This document shows, one piece after another, positions 17,232 through 26,370 of a DNA stretch of 46,321 nucleotides. A program made the translations under genes and the position numbers. This DNA is from Planctomycetaceae bacterium (GTDB lineage: Bacteria; Planctomycetota; Planctomycetia; Pirellulales; Thermoguttaceae). The stretch is taken from contig JAAYAY010000326.1 of assembly GCA_012719125.1 (NCBI GenBank), forward strand, positions 1 to 46,321, read 5' to 3'. Within the stretch, counting starts at the first letter, position 1. Each line of letters starts with the position of its first letter. Under the pieces are notes generated by a model, which ran no database searches, was not told the origin of the DNA, and saw nothing but the letters and a program-made list of their open reading frames with translations.

Positions 17232-18416
17232 ATGCCCGAACCGCCGAGAGTCGGACTGCTGATTCTGTCCAGTTTGGATTATGGGCGAGGGCTGCTGCGC
17301 GGGATTGCGTCTTATGTCCAGACTCACGGCCCCTGGACGATCTTCCATCGTGTGGGGTTGCCGCCGGATCGGCTCTCGCCCCTGTTGCGAAGGTGGCGGC
17401 CGCACGGCGTGATCGGGCAGTTCCGAACCCGCGTGATCCTCCGCCAGGTGGAACGCCTGGGGATTCCCGCCGTCGATCTGCTCGGCAGGTTCCATTCGCG
17501 CAGTATTCCGCGGTTTCAGATCGATCATTCCGCGGTTGCCGTCATGGTGGCCGACCACTTCCTCGAATTGGGCTACCGGTCCTTCGCCTTCTGCGGCTTC
17601 AAGGGTATCCATTACTCCGACCGGCGGCGGAAGGCGTTTGTCGACTACGCTCAAACCAAGAGATGCCCGGTCGACGTCCTTCTCAGCACCTTGCCCAGCG
17701 AACCCCTCGGCCCTTTCGACATCGAATCGGCCGGCCAGTTCGACGTCGAGTCGATCGGCACCTGGCTCCGCTCGCTGCCCAAGCCCTTGGCCCTCATGGC
17801 GGCCACCGACGTCCGGGCGGTACAGGTCCTCGCGGCCTGCCGCCTGGCCGGCCTGAACGTGCCTGAGGAGATCGCCGTAGTGGGCGTGGGCAACGACGAA
17901 GTGCTCTGCAATCTGGCCGATCCTCCGCTGACTAGTGTTGCTCTGCGGGCGGATCAACTCGGCTATCGGGGTGCGGCCATGCTCGATGAGATGATGCATG
18001 GCCGAAAGCCGGCAAGGTACGAGTCCTTGATCGGACCGCTGGGTGTCATCTCCAGAAAGTCGACCCAGGTTGCGGCCGCGGCCGACCCGAAGGTGAACGA
18101 AGTCCTCCGCTATCTCCGCGACCACTTCCGCCAGGGCGTATCGATCGCCGCAGCCGCACGCCACGCGGGCCTTTCCTCCAGCACGCTCCGGCGGCGATTC
18201 AGTGAGGCCATGAAACGCTCACCACGTGAGGAGTTGATTCGCATCCAGTTGCAGTGTGTCGAGGAGTTGCTGCGCGACACGGATCTTCCTATGGGCCGCA
18301 TCGCCGAACTGGCTGGCTTCAGGTATCCTGAATGTATGATGAAGCTCTTCCGGCGAAAAACGGGCATGACCCCCGGTCAATTGCGCAGCCGGTTTCGAAC
18401 TTCCCGGATCGAATGA
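17232..18416 (+). CDS. XylR-type transcriptional regulator (LacI-like sensor, AraC-type HTH)
   Basis: A 394-residue regulator. Residues 1-280 form a periplasmic-binding-protein-like sensor without a LacI headpiece (VGLLILSSLDYGRGLLRGI; EEIAVVGVGNDEVLCNLADPPLTSV). Residues about 290-385 form an AraC-type double HTH (SIAAAARHAGLSSSTLRRRF; PMGRIAELAGFRYPECMMKLFRRKTGMTP). ATG 17232 is chosen for GAGGGA 8 bases upstream. It is divergent from the SIS operon. The last few codons are unusual: the stop and the preceding base lie inside a segment copied from the sufT end, so the C-terminus was fixed by a recombination junction. The HTH itself is complete. Confidence 0.9.
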   Translation: MPEPPRVGLLILSSLDYGRGLLRGIASYVQTHGPWTIFHRVGLPPDRLSPLLRRWRPHGVIGQFRTRVILRQVERLGIPAVDLLGRFHSRSIPRFQIDHSAVAVMVADHFLELGYRSFAFCGFKGIHYSDRRRKAFVDYAQTKRCPVDVLLSTLPSEPLGPFDIESAGQFDVESIGTWLRSLPKPLALMAATDVRAVQVLAACRLAGLNVPEEIAVVGVGNDEVLCNLADPPLTSVALRADQLGYRGAAMLDEMMHGRKPARYESLIGPLGVISRKSTQVAAAADPKVNEVLRYLRDHFRQGVSIAAAARHAGLSSSTLRRRFSEAMKRSPREELIRIQLQCVEELLRDTDLPMGRIAELAGFRYPECMMKLFRRKTGMTPGQLRSRFRTSRIE

Positions 18417-18442
18417 CCGACGAAGCCCGGGACGAGTTGGGG
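18410..18442. repeat. displaced copy of the sufT 3' end, left edge of a duplicated segment
   Basis: Thirty-three bases starting CGAATGACCGACGAAGCC are identical to 12153-12185 inside sufT. The match continues at lower identity through the sufT stop region into the aldolase gene end (to about 18557, matching 12300). Here the bases supply the stop of the XylR-type gene instead. This marks where a segment from beside sufT was joined. Confidence 0.9.
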
Positions 18443-18456
18443 GGGTTCTCAGACTC

Positions 18457-19389
18457 TCACGGTTGCCGAACGTCAGCTTCGTGCAGGATCGCCTCCACCT
18501 GGCGGCGCTGCTCGGCTCCCAGGCGTTCAAACGGCTCGACCATGGTGTCCTCGGCAATTCCACGCAGCGACAGGGCGCACTTGATGCCTGCCACCGCGGC
18601 CAGCGTGCCGTCCCCGACGCTGTAGATGCGTCGCAGGACAGCCAGCGTCTGTTGAATCTGGTCGACTCGCTCGCGGCAGTCCGTGGTCACGGCCTGATAG
18701 AGCTCGACGAACAGCCGCGGCGAAAGGTTCGCGCCGGCCAGCACGCCGCCGTCGCCGCCGGCGTGAAGAGTGTCGACCAGCATGTGCTCGTAGCCGACCA
18801 GCAGCGACCAATCCGGCCGTTGGCGGGTCAGACGGCGAACCGCCACGAAGTAGTCCATCTCGCGCGAGCTGTCCTTGAGGCCCACGATTCGCGGCTCGTC
18901 GAGCAGTTGCCGCACGGTCTCCGGCTCGAAACTCACTTTGGTCATCTTGGGAATGTTGTAGAGCATCAGCGGCAGGGGAAGCTCGGCGACCACCCGACGG
19001 ACATACCGGATCAGTTCCGCCTGGCTGACGGGGAAGTAATACGGCGGGGCCAGCACGACCCCGTGGGCTCCGGCCTCCGCGGCGCAACCGGCCAGATCCA
19101 GCGTCTCCTTGACCGAGGTGTCGGTCACGCCCACCAGCACCGTCAGCCGATCGCCGGCTTGCCGGCAGACGCGGGCGATCAGCTCGCGCCGCAGACGATA
19201 GCTGAGACTGGGCGTCTCGCCGCTGGTACCGAGAATGAACAGCCCGTGCACTCCGCCGCCGATGAGATGCTCGACAAGCCGCTCCAGCCCTGCAAGGTCC
19301 AGCGTGTCACGATCCTTCAGCGGCGTGACCATCGGCGGCACGATGCCGCACAAGGCTCTCGGCAAAGAAGAGCCGGTTGCAGATTCCAT
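18457..19389 (-). CDS. dihydrodipicolinate synthase/N-acetylneuraminate lyase-family aldolase
   Basis: A 310-residue class I aldolase of the DapA superfamily. The Schiff-base lysine is Lys172 (IVGLKDSS), the catalytic tyrosine is Tyr144 (LMLYNIPKMT), and the carboxylate-binding loop is GTSGE (54-58). Operon context (dehydratase, SDR, transporter, glycosidases) favours a catabolic 2-keto-3-deoxy-sugar-acid aldolase yielding pyruvate over lysine synthesis. Start ATG 19389 lies two bases past the stop of the MFS gene, indicating coupling. It is the last gene of the eight-gene operon. A deleted copy persists at 12200-12324. Confidence 0.85.
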   Translation of the reverse strand: MESATGSSLPRALCGIVPPMVTPLKDRDTLDLAGLERLVEHLIGGGVHGLFILGTSGETPSLSYRLRRELIARVCRQAGDRLTVLVGVTDTSVKETLDLAGCAAEAGAHGVVLAPPYYFPVSQAELIRYVRRVVAELPLPLMLYNIPKMTKVSFEPETVRQLLDEPRIVGLKDSSREMDYFVAVRRLTRQRPDWSLLVGYEHMLVDTLHAGGDGGVLAGANLSPRLFVELYQAVTTDCRERVDQIQQTLAVLRRIYSVGDGTLAAVAGIKCALSLRGIAEDTMVEPFERLGAEQRRQVEAILHEADVRQP

Positions 19390-19391
19390 AT

Positions 19392-20648
19392 CTATTCTGC
19401 CTCGATGCAGCGATCCCGGTGAAATGTGAACAGCAGCGCCAGAAGGACCGCCAGGCCGCCCAGGACGTAGACGCCGGCGAAGGCCGCAAACCCGTAGGAG
19501 AGACCTGGAACGTCGCCGAATGCGTCTCGAAACCGGCCCAGCAACCAGGGGGAGACGGAGCCGATCAGGAAAGCAATCATGATTTCGACTCCCAGTGCGG
19601 AAGACCGGTAGCGGGGCTCGATCACATCGAACAAGGAGGCCGGCGTGTTCGATTGGTAGATCCCCTGGCACAGTCCCAAGGCGGCGATTCCGCAACAGGT
19701 GAGCGTCAGGTTTCCGGCCAGTCCCATGAGGAGGATGGCCGGCGCACAGAGAAACATGAACGTGCTCTGCAATTGCAGGCGGAACTTCGGGCGCGTGCGG
19801 ACCATACGGTCGGAGAGCATCCCGCCGAGCAGCACTCCCAGCATCGAGGTCAGGTACTGGCAGAACATGGCCAGACCGCCAGCCAGGGCCATCGTCAGGC
19901 CGTACTTCTCTCGCAGGAAGGTGGGAGCCCAGATCACCGAGCCGTTGTACACCAGGACGACGGCCGTGTAGCTGACGGTGATCAACACCGCGGTGGGCGT
20001 GCGCAGCAGGATCGCGAAGGCGACGCGAGGCGAAACGCGCTGCGCCGGCCCTTCGGTGTCTTTGCCGTTCTCAGGAGCGCCGTGCAGGCGGAATACAAAC
20101 ACGCCGGCCAAGAGGATCCCGGCGCCTCCGTAGAGGAAGAAGGCGGCCCGCCATCCCCAGTGGTCGCCGATGTAGCCTGCGAGCACGCCGCTGATCATCA
20201 GGGAGATGTAGAGAGACGTCTGATGGATCGACATGGCGATCGTGCGCGTGGCCTTGTGAAAGGCGGCCAACAAGGGATAGGCGGCCGGTGCATAGAACGA
20301 CTCGCCCAAGGCCGTGGCGAAGCTCCGCAAGAAGAGCAGGCCGATCACGCCGTTGGTCAGGCCGGTACAGAAGGTGGCGGCGCTCCAGAACGTCAGGCTG
20401 CAGGTGACGATCCACTTGCGGTTGAAAACGTCGCCGACGTAGCCGGCCAGGGGCATCATCAAGGCCATTGCCACGAACAGTGCGGTTCCCAGCAGTCCGA
20501 CCTGGCTATTGGTGAGATGGAGGTCGGCCTTGATCGACGAGAGCACCACGCCGAAGATCGCCCGGTCGGCCTGATGCAAGAAGAAGGCGCAGCACAGCAG
20601 GCCGAGCAACTCCCACTTGTAGTGCTTGTGAAGTGTGCGGACGGTCAT
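19392..20648 (-). CDS. MFS transporter, probably for a sugar acid or oligosaccharide product
   Basis: A 418-residue polytopic inner-membrane protein with about 12 hydrophobic segments. The cytoplasmic loop between helices 2 and 3 (GYVGDVFNRKW) is a variant of the MFS G-x3-D-R-x-G signature. It looks closest to the anion:cation symporter branch that imports hexonates and hexuronates, but the substrate is inferred from the neighbouring dehydratase and aldolase. Start ATG 20648 lies 9 bases after the dehydratase stop. A wrecked paralogue sits at 12325-12816. Confidence 0.82.
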   Translation of the reverse strand: MTVRTLHKHYKWELLGLLCCAFFLHQADRAIFGVVLSSIKADLHLTNSQVGLLGTALFVAMALMMPLAGYVGDVFNRKWIVTCSLTFWSAATFCTGLTNGVIGLLFLRSFATALGESFYAPAAYPLLAAFHKATRTIAMSIHQTSLYISLMISGVLAGYIGDHWGWRAAFFLYGGAGILLAGVFVFRLHGAPENGKDTEGPAQRVSPRVAFAILLRTPTAVLITVSYTAVVLVYNGSVIWAPTFLREKYGLTMALAGGLAMFCQYLTSMLGVLLGGMLSDRMVRTRPKFRLQLQSTFMFLCAPAILLMGLAGNLTLTCCGIAALGLCQGIYQSNTPASLFDVIEPRYRSSALGVEIMIAFLIGSVSPWLLGRFRDAFGDVPGLSYGFAAFAGVYVLGGLAVLLALLFTFHRDRCIEAE

Positions 20649-20657
20649 GGGTTGCTC

Positions 20658-21821
20658 TCAGCGGGAGAACCATTCCCGGGCGTCGGCCGGGCGGATGGCG
20701 GTCAGGTCGCCGCGGTAGTGCCGTAACCGGTGCGGCTTGGGTGGGTGCTTTTCGAGTTCGGCTTCATTCAGTTCGATGCCCAATCCAGGGCGTGTGGGAA
20801 TCAGCATCTGGCCGTCCTCCACGCGGATTTCCTCGTCGCTGATGTCGCGGCGCCAGGGGACGTCGTTGGCCATGGTCTCCAGGAGGAAGAAGTTCGGCGT
20901 GCTGGCGGCAATGTGCAGGGTGGCAATGTTGGTGATCGGGCCCATCGGGTTGTGTGGGCAGAAGCCCACGCCGGCGGCGTCGGCCCAGCCGGCGATCAAC
21001 CGCATCTCGCGGATCCCGATGCGGCTGATGTCGGGCTGGATGAAGTCGGCGCAAGAGCGATCGAGGAACTCCCGGGCCTGGTAGCGGTTGTAGATCCTCT
21101 CACCGGCAGCCAGCGGCACGGGCACGCGGCGGCGCAGGTGGGCCAGGCCCTCGAACAACTCGGGAAACAGCGGCTCTTCAAACCAGAGGACGTCCAGGGG
21201 GCGGAGGGCCTCGGCAATCCGCACGGCACTCTCCACGTTGAATCGGCCGTGACCTTCGATCATCAAGTCGACCGAATCGCCCACAGCCTCGCGCACCGCC
21301 TCCACGCACCGGATCGAGGCGACCAACTCGCTGCGCGTGATGTCGCGGTAGAGGCTGCCGAAGGGGTCCCATTTCAGGGCTTTCCAGCCCAGGGCCACGG
21401 CCTGGCGAGCTTTTTCGGCGAACTCCTCCGGGGTCTTGGCCGGCACGAACCAGGCGTTGGCGTAGCAGCGCGCGCGGTCGCGGCACTGCCCGCCGAGCAG
21501 TTGCCAGACCGGCTGGCCGAGCATCTTGCCCTTGATATCCCAACAGGCCATTTCCAGGCCGGCCAGGGCGCTGGTGAGCACCGGCCCGCTCCGCCAGTAG
21601 GAGTCGCGGTACAGGTCGTGGCATAGGGCTTCGATATCGAGCGGGTTGCGGTCGAGAAGCGAGGGCGTGAGGTCTTCGACGATGCCCATCACGGCGTTCT
21701 CGTGCAGGCCGATCGAGGCTTCGCCGTAGCCGTGCAAGCCTTCGTCGGTCTCGATCTTCACGAAGGCCAGGTTCGTTCGATAGGCGTCGACAAGCCATTT
21801 CTTGACGGCGGTGATCTTCAT
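20658..21821 (-). CDS. enolase-superfamily sugar-acid dehydratase (galactonate dehydratase-like)
   Basis: A 387-residue mandelate racemase/muconate-lactonizing-type enzyme. Metal and catalytic groups are visible: Glu189-x-His191-Gly-Arg193 (EGHGR, where D-galactonate dehydratase has Asp-x-His-Gly-Arg), Glu215/216 in WFEEPLFPE, Glu241 in AAGERIYNR, and His290 in CPHNPMGP. The two histidines at these places are the acid/base pair of galactonate/gluconate dehydratases, so dehydration of an aldonate to 2-keto-3-deoxyaldonate is likely. The replacement of the first metal Asp by Glu is notable. ATG 21821 gives the family N-terminus; GTG 21842, which overlaps the upstream stop (GTGA), would add seven residues. 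Confidence 0.85.
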   Translation of the reverse strand: MKITAVKKWLVDAYRTNLAFVKIETDEGLHGYGEASIGLHENAVMGIVEDLTPSLLDRNPLDIEALCHDLYRDSYWRSGPVLTSALAGLEMACWDIKGKMLGQPVWQLLGGQCRDRARCYANAWFVPAKTPEEFAEKARQAVALGWKALKWDPFGSLYRDITRSELVASIRCVEAVREAVGDSVDLMIEGHGRFNVESAVRIAEALRPLDVLWFEEPLFPELFEGLAHLRRRVPVPLAAGERIYNRYQAREFLDRSCADFIQPDISRIGIREMRLIAGWADAAGVGFCPHNPMGPITNIATLHIAASTPNFFLLETMANDVPWRRDISDEEIRVEDGQMLIPTRPGLGIELNEAELEKHPPKPHRLRHYRGDLTAIRPADAREWFSR

Positions 21822-21838
21822 AACGATCTTCTTGCTCT

Positions 21839-23917
21839 TCACTCTGCGGGAATTGCCTCGAATGCCAGGGCCTCGAACGGAGCGAGATCAAACGTGTGCG
21901 GCTGCCCGGCTGTGAGCGTGGCGGTCTGTTCGGGTTGCTGCGGTTCCCAGAGGTGATGTACGGTGTAACGCGACGTCGCTCCCTTGGGCAGTTCGAAGGC
22001 CTCAGCCACGTCAATCGTATAGGATGCCGGCCTGGCCGACGGATTGCGCACCGAGACGATCCCCTTGCGGGGCGACCACGAGGCGAAGCCGTAGACCTGG
22101 AGTTGCTCCGGGTCGCCCCCCACCCAGTGCGTGTCGACAAGCACGTCGGTATTCTCGCGGCACCAGCGCGCCGTTTCCGCCAGGGCGTCCCAGGTTTTGG
22201 GTGTCATCAGCTCCGGGTCGATGAAGAACTCCAGCAGGCTCTTTCCTGTGCCGAACGAGAAACGGATGTCGTCGATCACATCCTGCTCTTCATTGGAGAT
22301 CTTCTGGTCCTCATATCCTGGTTGCTTTTCCGTATGGGCCACCCACACGGAATGGTATTTCAGACAGTTCATCGGCAAGAGCGGCGTCTGGGCGGTCTTC
22401 TTGTAGGCAGCCACGTCGGTGCCGGTGATCCACTGCTGCCGCGTGCTCCCCTCGCCGTGATAGAGGATGTCCGCGCCGGCACGCCAGATCGAGTCGACCT
22501 GCCACAGCCAGTAGGGCGACGCCCAATCGCCGTTCATCTGGTACAGGTACAGGTCCGGCCTGATGCGGCGGAGGTCGCCGAGAAGCCTGAGCTGGGCGGC
22601 GCTCTCCCGGGCGTGCATCTCGGAGCCGGTCCACTTGTGATCCCCCAGGCCGTCGAACTTGATGTGGTTGACGCCCTGCTTCTCGACCATATCCACGCAC
22701 ACCTGGTGAAACCGTGCGTAGTAGTTGGGCCCGGCCAGCGAGAATATCCCGCGTCCATTCGTCTTCGTGATCATCTCCATGCCCTGCTGGAAACCGGCCC
22801 GCTGGCGAGGCACCCGCGCAACGGCGTTGTAGCCGCCGGAGGGACCGATCCAGATGCCCACGCCGCCGCCGTACTTCGCAGTCAGCGTCGCCAGCGGCGC
22901 GAGGCCGTCGGGATAGGCCTCCTTGTGGATCTCCCACACCGTGTCGAAATCGTCCCAGCAGCCGTCGGAGAGAAACGTATCGACCGGCACGCCGCGTTTT
23001 TCCGCCAGTTCATGTCCCACGGCCTTGATCAGGTCGACAAACTCGCCCCTCGCCTTGACCGGTTCGAGCCAGTGGACGACGGTCCAGCCGTTGCATTGGA
23101 GAACCGGCTTGTACGGCTGGGCACGCTCACGTTCGACGTAGTACAGGAACCCTCGACGCAGTTGGCCTTCGGGCACGACACCGACCACCGCCGACACGGT
23201 CCACGGCTCGTTTAGACGCAGACGATCATAGTGCTTCAGCGAACAGGTCACGAGATGATCGCTGTCACGAACGGAGTTCTCCGACAGGGGACTCTCGCAA
23301 GCGAGAAAGAGGTTCTTGGCCACGACCGGCGAGCCCGGCACTTCGCCCACCACGCCTGCCCCCGGAGCGTTGATCCTGAGGATGTCGACGTCCAGCGGTG
23401 GGAACTCGGATCGAATGGTCGCCTCCTGGCGAACGTAATTCGCGCCGTCCCGAATCGTGAGATGCCACACAATGGCGACGTCCTCTTCATCGCCGCAGAT
23501 TGTCGGCACGGTCGCTTTCCATCCGGCGAACCTTCGCGACGCGGGCAAGGCGTCGGGCTCCGCTTCGAGCCGTTCGAGGGTCGGCTTCCCAGCCAAACGA
23601 ACCTGCCCCAAGGTGAACCTCTTGCCGCAGAACAATTGAATGAACCGTGCCTTCTCAAGATAATCGCGCGCCTGAAGCGTGCCCCGCGACATCTTGTCGA
23701 CGACCTCCAGGAGCCTGAAAGGTCCGTCGCCCACGTTCCACACGGCCTTGATCGCCGAATTCTCGAGCACGAGTCGGCCGTCTTCCAGACGAGCAGTTGC
23801 TTCGCCGGGCGCCGGACCGGGGAATTCCATGGCCCGGGCGGGCGGCGCGGCGCCTAGCAAGACGCACAGTGCGACGAGAGTGGGAACAGTCCGCTTGGGA
23901 TTCCGTCGAGAAGTCAT
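21839..23917 (-). CDS. exported alpha-galactosidase-like glycoside hydrolase
   Basis: A 692-residue secreted protein. AAAGGAGA stands 8 bases before ATG 23917, and the signal peptide ends PARA. An N-terminal beta-sandwich (LVLENSAIKAVWNV) precedes a TIM barrel with FLSDGCWDD (Asp318) and HIKFDGLGDHKW (Asp422). The KFDG strand end carries the nucleophile in GH36/GH27-like retaining enzymes. The C-terminal region (ASWSPRKGIVSVRNPS) is a small beta domain typical of that clan. Family assignment below clan level is not possible by eye. It lies third from the distal dehydratase, transporter and aldolase genes of the operon and presumably releases the monosaccharide that feeds them. Confidence 0.75.
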   Translation of the reverse strand: MTSRRNPKRTVPTLVALCVLLGAAPPARAMEFPGPAPGEATARLEDGRLVLENSAIKAVWNVGDGPFRLLEVVDKMSRGTLQARDYLEKARFIQLFCGKRFTLGQVRLAGKPTLERLEAEPDALPASRRFAGWKATVPTICGDEEDVAIVWHLTIRDGANYVRQEATIRSEFPPLDVDILRINAPGAGVVGEVPGSPVVAKNLFLACESPLSENSVRDSDHLVTCSLKHYDRLRLNEPWTVSAVVGVVPEGQLRRGFLYYVERERAQPYKPVLQCNGWTVVHWLEPVKARGEFVDLIKAVGHELAEKRGVPVDTFLSDGCWDDFDTVWEIHKEAYPDGLAPLATLTAKYGGGVGIWIGPSGGYNAVARVPRQRAGFQQGMEMITKTNGRGIFSLAGPNYYARFHQVCVDMVEKQGVNHIKFDGLGDHKWTGSEMHARESAAQLRLLGDLRRIRPDLYLYQMNGDWASPYWLWQVDSIWRAGADILYHGEGSTRQQWITGTDVAAYKKTAQTPLLPMNCLKYHSVWVAHTEKQPGYEDQKISNEEQDVIDDIRFSFGTGKSLLEFFIDPELMTPKTWDALAETARWCRENTDVLVDTHWVGGDPEQLQVYGFASWSPRKGIVSVRNPSARPASYTIDVAEAFELPKGATSRYTVHHLWEPQQPEQTATLTAGQPHTFDLAPFEALAFEAIPAE

Positions 23918-23946
23918 ACCGTGGTCTCCTTTCGAGTGACTTATCC

Positions 23947-23971
23947 GGGTTGCGAGCTTGCCCCGCTTTGG
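23947..23971. repeat. 25-bp intergenic repeat, copy 1
   Basis: GGGTTGCGAGCTTGCCCCGC plus TTTGG; the second copy at 34625-34649 matches at 24 of 25 positions. In both places the element follows the stop codon of a minus-strand gene (SDR and GHL10) by a few bases. It can form a small GC hairpin (GCGGGG/CCCGC type). Confidence 0.75.
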
Positions 23972-23979
23972 GATCGTTG

Positions 23980-24747
23980 TCACGGCAGCACAAACCGCCC
24001 CCCGTTCACGTGGACGGTCTCGCCCGTGATGAACCCGGCCTGGACCAGAAACAACACGGCGTCGGCCACCTCGTCGGGGCGGCCGGCGCGGCCGAGGGGT
24101 ACGCTTGCGGCCAGCTCGCCCAGTTTCTCTTGCCCCCAGCGGGCCTGCATGACCTCCGTCTCGATGTAGTCGGGGGCCACGGCATTGACCGTGATGCCCA
24201 AATGCATGCCGCGCCGGGCCAGCGAGCGGGTCAGGCCGAGCATCCCCGCCTTGGCACAGGAGTAGGCGATCCAATCGTCGTCGGGCTTGCCCAGGAAGGC
24301 CTGGACCGAAGAAATGTTGATGATGCGTCCAGACTGCTGACGCTGCATCGGCTCCCAGGCAGCCATCGCACAGAGATAGGCGCCTTTCAGATCGACGGCC
24401 AGGACGCGATCCCACCACTCGTCGTCCGAAAGGCCCTGCGGACGCGGAGGCTCGACCCGGGCGCAGTTGACCAGGACGTCCAGCCGGCCGAACTGCCCAA
24501 CGATTTCCTCGACCATCGCCCAAACCGCATCTCGGCAGGAGACGTCGGCTACGGCGGGCACGGCTCGTCCACCCGCCGCGGTGATCTCGGACGCCGTCCG
24601 CTCGGCCTTGCCGCAATCCACGTCGTTGACCGCCACGGTTGCCCCGCGATCGGCCAATGCCCGCGCGATGGCCCGGCCAATCCCCTGACCGGCCCCTGTT
24701 ACCAGGGCCACTTCTTCATTGAATGTCGAATTCACGTTCGTTCGCAT
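23980..24747 (-). CDS. short-chain dehydrogenase/reductase
   Basis: A 255-residue classical SDR. The NAD(P)-binding motif is TGAGQGIG (17-24), the catalytic serine is in INISS (146-147), and Tyr162 and Lys166 form YSCAK. The usual NNAG is VNCA here, a mild departure. Asp in VAVNDVD after the second strand favours NAD. In context it would oxidise an aldose to the lactone/aldonate that the enolase-family dehydratase then uses. ATG 24747 is chosen because the residues upstream are not SDR-like. Confidence 0.88.
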   Translation of the reverse strand: MRTNVNSTFNEEVALVTGAGQGIGRAIARALADRGATVAVNDVDCGKAERTASEITAAGGRAVPAVADVSCRDAVWAMVEEIVGQFGRLDVLVNCARVEPPRPQGLSDDEWWDRVLAVDLKGAYLCAMAAWEPMQRQQSGRIINISSVQAFLGKPDDDWIAYSCAKAGMLGLTRSLARRGMHLGITVNAVAPDYIETEVMQARWGQEKLGELAASVPLGRAGRPDEVADAVLFLVQAGFITGETVHVNGGRFVLP

Positions 24748-24790
24748 CCGTCTTTCTGAAAGCGCAGTCCTGTGTTCATCGAAAGCAGGT

Positions 24791-26239
24791 TCAGTCACGC
24801 AAGGGCACGACACTGCGGTCGGTGAGCAGTAAGGGATAATCGAACAACGGCAGGTCGGTGACGGTGAGTTCGCCGCCGACCGGTTTCCCCGGCAGTCGGT
24901 AGATCCGTTGTGAAAGCGGATCGATCAGCACGGGATTGTCGATCGTGGATTCCGCCGGCGCGGGCAGACGTAGCGTGACACTGCCGGGTGTGAACTCGTC
25001 GAACAGTTCCACGGGCGACCACCAGGCATAAAGTGCCCGGCCGTTGCGTGTGAAGCCGGCCGCTCTGAATGGCCGATCCGCAATGCCCTCGCCAGCAACT
25101 TTCAGTTCTGCGGAGAGTTCTGTCTGGCCGTCCATCAGCGTGCAGAGCGTCTGGTAGGCGTAGTAGGACAATCTGGGGGAGCAGTCCTCGCCACGGAGCA
25201 GGCCGATACGGGCGTTGAGCGTGGGCCCGCCGTGGCTGTAGCTCATGAGGTCGACCGCGTGAAAGTACGAGGTCAATTCTACGTCATGTCGTAGATCGTT
25301 CAGGGCGCGGCGCAGGACCCACTTGGCTTGCCGCTGTTCGTTCCAAGGCAGCTTTGGACGTCGCGGGTCGATGTCGGCCCAGCGACCACACTCGCCCTGC
25401 CACAGCCCCAGTCGTGCCTGATGCGTGTCGATCAGTCGCCGCAACTCGGCCACCACAGCGTCGTCACCGTCCGGATCGTTGGAATAGGGGTGGTACGAGA
25501 TCCGATCGATGTGCTGGGCTATCCCGGCGTCAAGGCTCTCGGCAACGTACTGGGCCCTTCGGACGTCCACGCCGCTCGCCAGCGCGAAACCCACGAGCGT
25601 TGCCTCAGGCACGCGGCGGCGCAAGATCGGCGCCGTGAGCTCAACCAGCTTCACGTAGTCGGCGGAGTCTGGCTCTTGCTGCCGCCAGAAGGGGTGGATG
25701 TTCGGCTCGTTCCAGATTTCCCAATGGGTCACACGGTCGGCAAAATGCGTTGCCACGGCGTCGACAAAGGCCGTCCAGCCGGCGCGGGCCTCTTCAGTAA
25801 ACACCGGAGCATACCCCACGGCGAAAGGAGTGTGAGACTCGGGCGTGTAGAGCTTGTTGCCGAACCCCAGATTGAACCAGGGTTGGATCCCTTCCGCGAG
25901 AAGCGAGTCGATCACTTCGTCGAGCCAGGCGAAGTCGTAGCGTCCCTTGACGGTCTCACAGCGGCACCAGCCGGTCTGCACACGGGCCCACTTGATGCCC
26001 AGCCTGCCCAACGGCTTATAGGTTGGCTTGGGATCGAACCCCTTTCGGTCCAGTGTCTCAAAACCGACCGAGAAGGGCGAACTCTTGATCTGCTTTGAGT
26101 GCAGTGGGGCTAGACGCCCCAATTCAGGCAGATCGATGGTTGCAGTAACGTCGGATGCGTGCAGCAACCGGGATGGTGCAGCCAAGGCCGCGGCGGTGCA
26201 GGCGGCTGACCGCAAGAATGTTCGCCGGCTCAACATCAT
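24791..26239 (-). CDS. Tat-exported GH39/clan A-like glycoside hydrolase
   Basis: A 482-residue protein with a twin-arginine signal (SRRTFLRSAA). The TIM barrel carries the clan A acid/base Glu178 in IWNEPN and a nucleophile candidate Glu283 in WQGECGRW. The last 120 residues are a beta domain ending PLLLTDRSVVPL. It resembles beta-xylosidase/iduronidase-type GH39 enzymes, but substrate is not readable. It is a divergent paralogue of the next gene upstream, and both share the closing phrase of the form PLxxTDxSVV, pointing to a tandem duplication. Confidence 0.75.
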   Translation of the reverse strand: MMLSRRTFLRSAACTAAALAAPSRLLHASDVTATIDLPELGRLAPLHSKQIKSSPFSVGFETLDRKGFDPKPTYKPLGRLGIKWARVQTGWCRCETVKGRYDFAWLDEVIDSLLAEGIQPWFNLGFGNKLYTPESHTPFAVGYAPVFTEEARAGWTAFVDAVATHFADRVTHWEIWNEPNIHPFWRQQEPDSADYVKLVELTAPILRRRVPEATLVGFALASGVDVRRAQYVAESLDAGIAQHIDRISYHPYSNDPDGDDAVVAELRRLIDTHQARLGLWQGECGRWADIDPRRPKLPWNEQRQAKWVLRRALNDLRHDVELTSYFHAVDLMSYSHGGPTLNARIGLLRGEDCSPRLSYYAYQTLCTLMDGQTELSAELKVAGEGIADRPFRAAGFTRNGRALYAWWSPVELFDEFTPGSVTLRLPAPAESTIDNPVLIDPLSQRIYRLPGKPVGGELTVTDLPLFDYPLLLTDRSVVPLRD

Positions 26240-26370
26240 GTGGGTTCCTTCTTCGGCTCCTAGTATCTCGGATGAACGGTCCGCAAGACGGAAATGGGCA
26301 AGAGCCGCATCGCTGGCGTGCGGCTCTCATTTTGCCGCTCTTCCGCATTGGGAAAGCGGCCAGCAGATCT